Translations under genes and position numbers: made by a program
DNA from: Strigamia acuminata
Lineage: Eukaryota; Arthropoda; Chilopoda; Geophilomorpha; Linotaeniidae
DNA: 64,000 nt
Direction of reading: 5' to 3'
Assembly: GCA_949358305.1 (NCBI GenBank)
Contig: OX442317.1
Span: forward strand, 14,388,491 to 14,452,490
Notes under the pieces: model-generated
The model's input: only the letters and a program-made list of their open reading frames with translations
Told to the model about the DNA's origin: nothing
Databases searched by the model: none
Shown: positions 1 through 8,659 of the stretch, piece after piece
Position numbering within the stretch: position 1 is the first letter of the stretch
How the letters are laid out: every line of letters begins with the position of its first letter

Positions 1-1308
1 CTACATTTTTTAGAGGAAGTCGAAGACGTGAAAAACAAAAGAGAATTAAGCAAACATTCCACTTTGAGAAATTTCGAACTCTTTATTGACGAAAACGGAT
101 TACTTAGACTTCATAGCCGTTTGAAAAAATCTTTATTGACATTTGATGAAGTCTATCCCATTATTTTGCATTACGATAGTTGGATAACACGACTGTTGAT
201 CAGAAAAGCACATCTAGAACTACTTCACGGTGATATTAGTGAAACTCTTTATCACTTACGTGAACAATTTTGGATCATAAGAGGAAGGAAAACAATTCAA
301 ACAGTTATTCGAGAGTGTGCAATTTGCAGACGTGCTAAACTTGCAAGAAATAACCCTTCTACTGGTGACCTTCCCACTGAACGCGTAACTCCAGCGGCTC
401 CATTCCAACACACTGGAATTGATCATCTTGGACCCATTTATGTTGGCAACAACAAAAAGGAACGAAAAAAGGTTTATATTCTTTTATTCACGTGTATGGT
501 GACAAGAAGCCTACATTTAGAAGTGTCCGAAGACCTTTCTGTTCCCAAGTTTTTGTTAGCAATGCGACGATTTGGAGCTCGCTTTGGATATCCTGCCAAA
601 ATATTCTCAGATAATAGCAAAACATTTGAACGCGGTAGTGTGGAGTTACAATCATGGGGCAAGCTCATTGGTCACAAGGACATACAAACTTTCCTATCTG
701 AAAAAAGAGTGTTATGGACTTTTATTCCACCACTGTCCCCCTGGATGGGAGGGGCATGGGAACGCCTTGTCCGTTCAGTTAAAGATAAACTTCGAAAAAC
801 TTTGCTTCGATATACCGTTGATTTGGAGACTCTTCAAACTTTAGCTTTGGAAATTAGTTCCGTATTAAATTCAAGACCTTTGTCCTACGTTCCCGACAGT
901 GTTGATGGAGGCAGAATTTTGGCGCCTGAAAATTTTTTAACCGGTGGTTTACCAAAATACCTTATAAACAAAAAATTGAGTGCCATCAAAAAGACAGATT
1001 TAAGAAAATTAGACATTAAACGCAGACAGTTCATTTGGGAATTTTGGAGAGTGTGGAGAAAAGGTTATCTTATGCAATTGCGAAATTTTTATGAGACCAA
1101 AGGTGATAAAAATTTCAAAAACCCTAAAGTGAATCAGATCGTGTTGTTAGAAAAAATAGGAACAAATCCCTATTTTTGGCCACTTGCCCGGATAAAGGAG
1201 ATTTTTCCAGGTGAGGATGGTTTTACCCGAGTCATTAAAGTGGTGCTACCCGATGGACGTGAACTGAAAAGATCAGTTAAGCATGTGAGAGCTCTTGAAC
1301 TGGACTGA
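1..1308 (+). CDS. BEL/Pao retrotransposon polyprotein, integrase and C-terminal part (5' partial)
   Basis: This frame is open from the left edge and ends in TGA, so 435 codons of the 3' end of pol are visible. The product would insert element cDNA into the genome. Counting from base 1, a zinc-binding H2C2 module has His71, His76, Cys106 and Cys109 (the CAIC motif). The integrase core follows with Asp141 (in GIDHLG), Asp204 (in FSDN) and Glu254 (in AWER). The D-49-E spacing and the WMGGAWE context fit BEL/Pao integrases. The C-terminal part (about 335-430), with EFWRVWRKGYL, a WPLARIKEIFPGEDG block and the terminal VRALELD, matches the domain that ends BEL/Pao pol. No stop or frameshift is seen, so this part may be functional. 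Protease, reverse transcriptase and RNase H would lie off the left edge. A GTG at 28 is not a credible start. Confidence 0.93.
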   Translation, partial: LHFLEEVEDVKNKRELSKHSTLRNFELFIDENGLLRLHSRLKKSLLTFDEVYPIILHYDSWITRLLIRKAHLELLHGDISETLYHLREQFWIIRGRKTIQTVIRECAICRRAKLARNNPSTGDLPTERVTPAAPFQHTGIDHLGPIYVGNNKKERKKVYILLFTCMVTRSLHLEVSEDLSVPKFLLAMRRFGARFGYPAKIFSDNSKTFERGSVELQSWGKLIGHKDIQTFLSEKRVLWTFIPPLSPWMGGAWERLVRSVKDKLRKTLLRYTVDLETLQTLALEISSVLNSRPLSYVPDSVDGGRILAPENFLTGGLPKYLINKKLSAIKKTDLRKLDIKRRQFIWEFWRVWRKGYLMQLRNFYETKGDKNFKNPKVNQIVLLEKIGTNPYFWPLARIKEIFPGEDGFTRVIKVVLPDGRELKRSVKHVRALELD

Positions 1309-1361
1309 TTTGTTTGAGCTCGTCGTGTTTTCTCTTCTCTGTTCTCTCGCCGGCAATTCGC
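1309..1361 (+). other. Spacer between BEL pol stop and inferred 3' LTR
   Basis: This 53-base non-coding spacer is pyrimidine-rich (TTTTCTCTTCTCTGTTCTCT) and ends in GCCGGCAATTCGC just before TGTTGC. A purine-rich second-strand primer would be expected here but is not seen. The same arrangement borders the 3' LTRs of the other two families in the window. Confidence 0.45.
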
Positions 1362-2068
1362 TGTTGCAAGACAGCGTGGAAGAATTGTTGTGCTGAGATT
1401 GTGTCAATAAATATTACTAATTGCTTTGATTTGTTTAATTTTCCTTTAGTGTTTTATTTTTCATAATTAATTGATATTTTTCACTTTACAGGAATTTTGA
1501 CTTATTAAAATGTTTTTCACTGATTTTTATTGTCACTTTTCGATTTAATGTAGTGTTAATACTTTGCTATTATTTTATTCGTGTCTTTTTGAGTGCATTT
1601 TTGAACCTTTCTATTAATTTTCCCTGATTTTGTGTTTATTGCGTGCAGTTCTAATGTTTTCTTCATTTTCTGGCATACATTTGCGATGTTCGATACGTCA
1701 TGTTTCGGTTCCTAGCGGACTTTTGCTTCCGTCTTCTAACCTTTCGTTTAGTGCTTTAAAACTCATTTGGAGTTTGTTTTATTATTATTTCTGACTATTT
1801 CGAGTCTGATCTTTCTTTCTGGATGCATTAGAACTGCCCAAATTGCTTCGATCGGTTGTTTCGATCGTTCGTTGTCGGCTGCCTTAAAAGCGTAGCCGAG
1901 AATGTTCGGTTCGATCAACATTTTCGTATTTATTAAACTTGTGTGTTTTCCTTCAGTATTTTGTGATAAGAATTAATAATTACTCTTGTAATTTAATCAC
2001 TACTTTATTCGTTATTTACTTTAAGTGCCTTTTATTCCAATTTCAAATTGTTTTGACGCTTTTGCAAT

Positions 2069-2135
2069 GTTCGCCGGACGCCATGTTTGATCCAACACCT
2101 TTGTTTTGTTCGCCGGTCGCCATGTTTGTCCCAAG
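2069..2135 (+). repeat. Two-copy imperfect tandem repeat inside BEL LTR
   Basis: Two copies, 38 bp apart, share TGTTCGCCGG(A/T)CGCCATG followed by a TTTG(A/T)(T/C)CCAA stretch. They lie upstream of the polyadenylation signal and could be a duplicated promoter element; no function is demonstrated. Confidence 0.55.
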
Positions 2136-2630
2136 CGACGATTACACAATGTAACCGTTATTTTTGTATTTTATATTCTTATAATCTGCATTTACTATTT
2201 CATTTCGAAGTGTTTTCACCAGTATTCTTTGCTATTTTTTGCATTTTTATTCCGTTCGGAATTCAAATGTTTTGATTGCATCATTTTGCTTGACGCTGAT
2301 TGGCTGTCTCGATCGTCTGCTTGACGATCATTGTTTTCACTCCGTTTGCACTGTTTTACTGTTTTGATCTTATTGTTGTGATTAGATTATTTATTCCTGG
2401 TATTCTTGTGGTCATTTTGGTATATCGCAATCTTTATTTCGTGCAGTTTTTATGTAACTACAACTTTGCTGTGATTTCGTTTCCTCCGTTGCTATGACAA
2501 CGGAGTTTTTTGTGTATCTGTATTTCGCCGCTATCGGCTTGGCGCGTGCCGTAATTGGGTACTGCGCATGTGCGGTTCCTCAGGAACCAATGTAATCAGT
2601 GTATTTTATTCAGTTCTCAACCAACTTTTT

Positions 2631-2636
2631 AATAAA
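2631..2636 (+). promoter_or_regulatory. Candidate polyadenylation signal in BEL LTR
   Basis: AATAAA is followed by a T-rich stretch (GTTGTTTTTTGTTAACTCCC). Its position about 300 bp before the LTR end suits the R region of an LTR. Confidence 0.5.
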
Positions 2637-2930
2637 CAAGTTGTTTTTTGTTAACTCCCGTGTTTTCTATTTTCAACCTTAGTTTTCAATGTGTTGTGAG
2701 TAGTTAAGCCTTTCCCTGGATTAGCCATTGATTCAGCACTCCATTGGATATTAATCATCGGTGTTCTCATCAATGCTCCATGCATTCATCAATAGTTTTC
2801 AGTGCGGATTTGTGTTCTCAGCGCGGTTTTCGTACGAATTTAACAATACGATCACTTGAGTTTAAAGAGGCGGGAAATTCAAATAGCCCCAACCCCATTC
2901 CTAGCTGTTTGGTGTTGACAGACCGCAACA

Positions 2931-5900
2931 CGTCAAATGAGATCAAAAGTTTATTCTTTCAAATTATTGCTTGGATGTTGCTAAAACTTACATTGAAGCT
3001 TTCTACTAAGGTTTAAACACTATTTCAGAACATTCAGAAACATTGGTCTTGTGATGTTTGTGCTAAGTCAACTGTGATGTCAAATGGGATCAAAAGTTTA
3101 TTCTTCCAAATCATTGCTTGGATGTTGCTAAAACTTACATTGAAGCCTTCTACTAAGGTTTAAACACTATTTCAGAACATTCAGAGACATTGGTCTTGTG
3201 GTGTTTGTGCTAAGTCAACTGTGATGAGATCAAAAGTCTATTTTCCCAAATCATTTCTTGGATGTTGCTAAAACTTACATTAAAGCTTTCTACTAAGGTT
3301 TAAACACTATTTCAGAACATTCAGAGACATTGGTCTTGTGATGTTTGTGCTAAGTCAACTGTGATGAGATCAACAGTCTATTCTCCCAAATCATTGCTTG
3401 GATGTTGCTAAAACTTACATTAAAGCTTTCTACTAAGGTTTAAACACTATTTCAAAACATTCAGAGACATTGGTCTTGTGATGTTTGTGCTAAGTCAACT
3501 GTGATGAGATCAAAAGTCTATTCTCCCAAATCATTGCTTGGATGTTGCTAAAACTTACATTGAAACCTTCTACTAAGGTTTAAACACTATTTCAGAACAT
3601 TCAGAGACATTGGTTTGTGGTGTTTGTGCTAAGTCAACTGTGATGTCAAATGAGATCAAAAATTTATTCTTTCAAATTATTGCTTGGATGTTGCTAACAC
3701 TTACATTGAAGCCTTCTACTAAGGTTTAAACACTATTTCTAAACATTCAGAGACATTGGTCTTGTGGTGTTTGTGCTAAGTCAACTGTGACGTCAAATGA
3801 GATCAAAAGTTTATTCTTTCAAATTATTGCTTGGATGTTGCTAAAACTTACATTGAAGCTTTCTACTAAGGTTTAAACACTATTTCAGAACATTCAGAAA
3901 CATTGGTCTTGTGATGTTTGTGCTAAGTCAACTGTGATGTCAAATGGGATCAAAAGTTTATTCTTCCAAATCATTGCTTGGATGTTGCTAAAACTTACAT
4001 TGAAGCCTTCTACTAAGGTTTAAACACTATTTCAGAACATTCAGAGACATTGGTCTTGTGATGTTTGTGCTAAGTCAACTGTGATGTCAAATGAGATCAA
4101 AAGTTTATTCTTTCAAATCATTGCTTGGATGTTGCTAAAACTTACATTAAAGCTTTCTACTAAGGTTTAAACACTATTTCAGAACATTTAGAGACATTAG
4201 TCTTGTGATGTTTGTGCTAAGTCAACTGTGATGAGATCAAAAGTCTATTCTCCAAAATCATTGCTTGGATGTTGCTAAAACTTACATTGAAGCCTTCTAC
4301 TAAGGTTTAAACACTATTTCAGAACATTCAGACACATTGGTCTTGTGGTGTTTGTGCTAAGTCAACTGTGACGTCAAATAAGATCAAAAGTTTATTCTTT
4401 CAAATCATTGCTTGGATGTTGCTAAAACTTACATTAAAGCTTTCTACTAAGGTTTAAACACTATTTCAGAACATTCAGAGACATTGGTCTTGTGATGTTT
4501 GTGCTAAGTCAACTGTGATGAGATCAAAAGTCTATTCTCCCAAATCATTGCTTGGATGTTGCTAAAACTTACATTGAAGTCTTCTACTAAGGTTTAAACA
4601 CTATTTCAGAACATTCAGAGACATTGGTTTGTGGTGTTTGTGCTAAGTCAACTGTGATGTCAAATGAGATCAAAAGTTTATTCTTTCAAATTATTGCTTG
4701 GATGTTGCTAAAACTTACATTGAAGCCTTCTACTAAGGTTTAAACACTATTTCTGAACATTCAGAGACATTGGTCTTGTGGTGTTTGTGCTAAGTCAACT
4801 GTGATGTCAAATGAGATCAAAAGTTTATTCTTTCAAATTATTGCTTGGATGTTGCTAAAACTAACATTGAAGCCTTCTACTAAGGTTTAAACACTATTTC
4901 AGAACATTCAGAGACATTGATCTTGTGGTGTTTGTGCTAAGTCAACTGTGATGAGATCAAAAGTCTATTCTCCCAAATCATTTCTTGGATGTTGCTAAAA
5001 CTTACATTAAAGCTTTCTACTAAGGTTTAAACACTATTTCAGAACATTCAGAGACATTGGTCTTGTGATGTTTGTGCTAAGTCAACTGTGATGAGATCAA
5101 AAGTCTATTCTCCCAAATCATTGCTTGGATGTTGCTAAAACTTACATTGAAGCCTTCTACTAAGGTTTAAACACTATTTCAGAACATTCAGAGACATTGG
5201 TTTGTGGTGTTTGTGCTAAGTCAACTGTGATGTCAAATGAGATCAAAAATTTATTCTTTCAAATTATTGCTTGGATGTTGCTAACACTTACATTGAAGCC
5301 TTCTACTAAGGTTTAAACACTATTTCAGAACATTCAGAGACATTGGTCTTGTGATGTTTGTGCTAAGTCAACTGTGATGTCAAATGAGATCAAAAGTTTA
5401 TTCTTTCAAATCATTGCTTGGATGTTGCTAAAACTTACATTAAAGCCTTCTACTAAGGTTTAAACACTATTTCAGAACATTCAGAGACATTGGTCTTGTG
5501 ATGTTTGTGCTAAGTCAACTGTGATGAGATCAAAAGTCTATTCTCCAAAATCATTGCTTGGATGTTGCTAAAACTTACATTGAAGCCTTCTACTAAGGTT
5601 TAAACACTATTTCAGAACATTCAGAGACATTGGTTTGTGGTGTTTGTGCTAAGTCAACTGTGATGTCAAATGAGATCAAAAGTTTATTCTTTCAAATTAT
5701 TGCTTGGATGTTGCTAAAACTTACATTGAAGCCTTCTACTAAGGTTTAAACACTATTTCTGAACATTCAGAGACATTGGTCTTGTGGTGTTTGTGCTAAG
5801 TCAACTGTGATGTCAAATGAGATCAAAAGTTTATTCTTTCAAATTATTGCTTGGATGTTGCTAAAACTTACATTGAAGCCTTCTACTAAGGTTTAAACAC

Positions 5901-6264
5901 TATTTCAGAACATTCAGAGACATTGGTTTGTGGTGTTTGTGCTAAGTCAACTGTGATGTCAAATGAGATCAAAAGTTTATTCTTTCAAATTATTGCTTGG
6001 ATGTTGCTAAAACTTACATTGAAGCCTTCTACTAAGGTTTAAACACTATTTCTGAACATTCAGAGACATTGGTCTTGTGGTGTTTGTGCTAAGTCAACTG
6101 TGATGTCAAATGAGATCAAAAGTTTATTCTTTCAAATTATTGCTTGGATGTTGCTAAAACTAACATTGAAGCCTTCTACTAAGGTTTAAACACTATTTCA
6201 GAACATTCAGAGACATTGATCTTGTGGTGTTTGTGCTAAGTCAACTGTGATGAGATCAAAAGTC
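2931..6264 (+). repeat. Satellite array, block I
   Basis: This is a head-to-tail tandem array of about 23 monomers. Constant parts include GCTTGGATGTTGCTAAAACT, CTACTAAGGTTTAAACACTA and TTTGTGCTAAGTCAACTGTG. The distance between successive GATCAAAAG sites is 147 bp (2941 to 3088) or 140 bp (3088 to 3228). The difference is presence or absence of GTCAAAT after GTGAT. A further 1-bp variant reads GGTTTGTGG instead of GGTCTTGTGG. Nothing in it looks coding. Part of the block is repeated beyond the element to its right with a constant offset of 13130. Confidence 0.95.
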
Positions 6265-8024
6265 TTTTTCGTATCGCCTGTCGATTTCGACGCCAGCGAT
6301 CCGAAGATAGGATTCGGGCACGGAGCATTTATTTGCCTTGTGCAAATCGCCCGATCTGAGTCGCATCGACTCTCGTCGTTATGCCTGGTCTTCAGCATTT
6401 TTTTGTTGTTTTGCAAGGAGATATGGAGAGAGAGAGGAGTTGACTATTCAACTTGATATTTTATTCGCAAGTGAGGAATTTAATCCTTTTAACAATGAGA
6501 CGAAACGTGACACGAGATTGACAACAATTAAATATCAAGTGTCACAAAACAAGGGTTATGATTTTAAGCCTAACATTGCAACTGAGTGAATACAAATAAT
6601 CAAACTTAAATAAACTTCTCAGATCACATAGGAAGCAGCAATCCGAGATAAAAACATGTTTAAAACGAGCAAACAACAACTTGAGTTATATAAACATTAA
6701 CAAAATACAACTCCTCTGTAAATGACGTCATTTGCGAGTATGAATGCTCCATCGCGTCTTGTCATCCCTCGCAAATCGTCTACTCTCACATCGAAATTAA
6801 ATCAGGAGTGAAAGTGATCAAATTACCTAAACTAATTCCTCTAATTATTCATGCAAACCTAATTTCTATTTACATTAGCAGATAATCGAAGAAACTTTCA
6901 ACCGCACGCTTCATCCGGGTCTCAACGACTGAAAATGGCCGACCTCATGCAACGCCGTCGCTCACGATCGCCTTTTGCTGCGGATTACTTCTCTCCCGCG
7001 ATCCCATGAATTACCGCTCAGGTAAGTAGGCACATATGTATTTCCTTCCAACATATTGCTTGTGTCTTTGAGCTTAAACGAGCGTTTCTTTTGGCCATTT
7101 CAGCGTCCATCACCCGAACCAAGCCGTACGATTTCCGTCTCCTCGACTTTGCAACCTCGTGAGATGTTCTTCACCGATATAACTACAAGGTAAATAAATA
7201 TTTGAATGAATAACAAGTGTAAATAAAACTTAATATCTATTTACAGCCTCGTGCAACTCCCGAACCGAATTGCATCCGGATTCAGCCAAACTTAAGGTAA
7301 ATAATTTCACGAGTATAAAGTCAAACATAAATTTAACAAGTAACGCAATTATATCTAACTTATACATTCTTTATTTACAGTCATTCCCTCATATGAAGCA
7401 GGCCGGTGACTCCTGCCCCATTCCTCCGGATTTCGTAAACTTAAGGTGAGCAAATAATCGGTTATAAATTAAAACATAACTTAACATTTCATGTAAACAT
7501 ATTTAACCAAACCAAACATCCGTTTTAATTTAAACCTTCTCTCATTTACAGTTATTCCCACATTTGAGGCAGATTCGTGACTTCTACCCCAATCCAGCGA
7601 ACCGTCTTTATTTATCCGTAAGTGATAAAACAACGCGAATGAAAAACTGTAAACCTCGATTATAATTAACCCGTATTTTCCTTTCAGACATACTCGACTC
7701 CCGAGCTTGTATCACGACCCGGGGAGTTCTTCACATTCAGATAAGCTATAGCAATTAATTTCCGATATGAACAATTATTTAAAAGCTCGAACTCCTTTTC
7801 AGAACCTCCTAGAACTTCAACGTGATCGACAACTCGAGATTATGCCTATTCGACTTCTACTAAGTGACAACTGATTGTCTTCTGAAAGGTAAATAAATTT
7901 AGCTAATTTATTTCTTTCTTTCTTTTCTTTTTTAGTGAAAAGTTCGGACTTATTTCAACTTTCACCATCTTTTCTTTCCTTTATATTTTGAGAAGCATTT
8001 CCTGTTTCGAACTGATTCGCAACA
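6265..8024 (-). repeat. 3' LTR of family 1 copy 1
   Basis: This 1760-bp repeat matches the one at 13892-15651. On the plus strand it runs TTTTTCG...CGCAACA, so in element orientation it is TGTTGCG...CGAAAAA, which is a non-canonical end. The element's 197-residue frame is present here only as its first part, which runs on into satellite and stops. Confidence 0.85.
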
Positions 8025-8659
8025 GCGCTCCCGCCGAAACAAAAGGAACAGCAAAGCATCATGTCTAAAACTATACTGTACAATAGTTTTTTTTTCCATT
8101 TACACCTAAAGAACTGTATTTTATTTTTGTGGGAAATAAAATTTCTTCCTTTTTCTGAATCTCAAAAATGTCTTGGATTTCTTGCCTTTCTCAAATGCAA
8201 TTTCTCTCCTTCACATTTTTCTTTTGACTCGACTAACTCTTTGAATCTGATACCCAGGGACGAATAACGACCGTATTCCTCGATTTTCGACAACCCACGC
8301 GGATATCCTCTTCGTCATGGCATGGATCAAGAGAACTTCAAAGCTAAGTAAAATTCAATTTAACCTTTCATTAAATTGACAAAACAATTTCTTTATCCAC
8401 TGGTGGAATTTTAGCTTTTCCCTTAAGTCCAGAATTTTTTTCCAATTATGGAAACTCTAACCTTAAATGACACATTGTCATTTCTCAAATGAATCAGATC
8501 TCGATATTAATTATTTCCTTTAACTTAAAAACCTCTCAGGTAATTTAATACGGAAATCTAGCTGTTAAAAATGTCTCGTCACATTTTCTTCTATCTGATT
8601 CGATTTTAAATAATAAGGGGAGTTTTAATCAACGTGTGTTACCCTTAATTATTTTTCAG
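6814..8659 (+). other. Antisense ladder of splice-like introns, copy 1 left LTR and adjoining internal DNA
   Basis: Reading opposite to the element, consecutive intron-like segments are bounded by good GT...AG signals: 7022-7103 (GTAAGT...TTTCAG), 7190-7246 (GTAAAT...TTACAG), 7297-7380 (GTAAAT...TTACAG), 7446-7551 (GTGAGC...TTACAG), 7618-7687 (GTAAGT...TTTCAG) and 7889-7935 (GTAAAT...TTTTAG). Weaker ones are 6814-6881 and 8348-8659. A further acceptor at 7802 lacks a GT donor (CAG/ATAAGC). Exons would be 50-90 bp. The second full exon contains a stop in the frame that stays open across the next two, so a long protein is unlikely. A 24-codon frame at 6935-7009 (starting MADLMQRRRSRSPF) has a good start context. 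This may be a spliced non-coding antisense RNA (inference). Confidence 0.5.

Larger units (their letters stand above)
1362..2930 (+). repeat. Inferred 3' LTR of the BEL/Pao element
   Basis: Only one LTR is in the window, so the ends are inferred. The right end is where the satellite begins (CGTCAAATGAG). The left end is the first TGTTGC after the pol stop, which pairs with the terminal GCAACA as a 6-bp inverted end (TG...CA). The 1569-bp length is close to the LTRs of the other families here (1579 and 1760). It holds an AATAAA at 2631-2636 and an imperfect tandem repeat at 2069-2135. I see no gene in it; the short open frames across it are unrelated to each other and to known proteins. Confidence 0.6.

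Noticed and set aside
1939-3016. Several 60-90 codon frames in the BEL LTR and its satellite junction
   Set aside because: They overlap in different frames, lack motifs, and one runs into satellite DNA.
2931-6264. Regular repeats that might suggest a CRISPR array
   Set aside because: The whole monomer is repeated without unique spacers, period is 140-147 bp, and the context is eukaryotic.
7741-7802. A further intron in the antisense ladder
   Set aside because: The acceptor is good but the donor would be CAG/ATAAGC without GT in all copies, and it does not fit AT-AC introns; not counted among the strong introns.
8061-8267. 68-codon plus-strand frame next to the family 1 LTR
   Set aside because: It is present in copies 1 and 3 but frameshifted in copy 2, very hydrophobic and low in complexity, with no family match.
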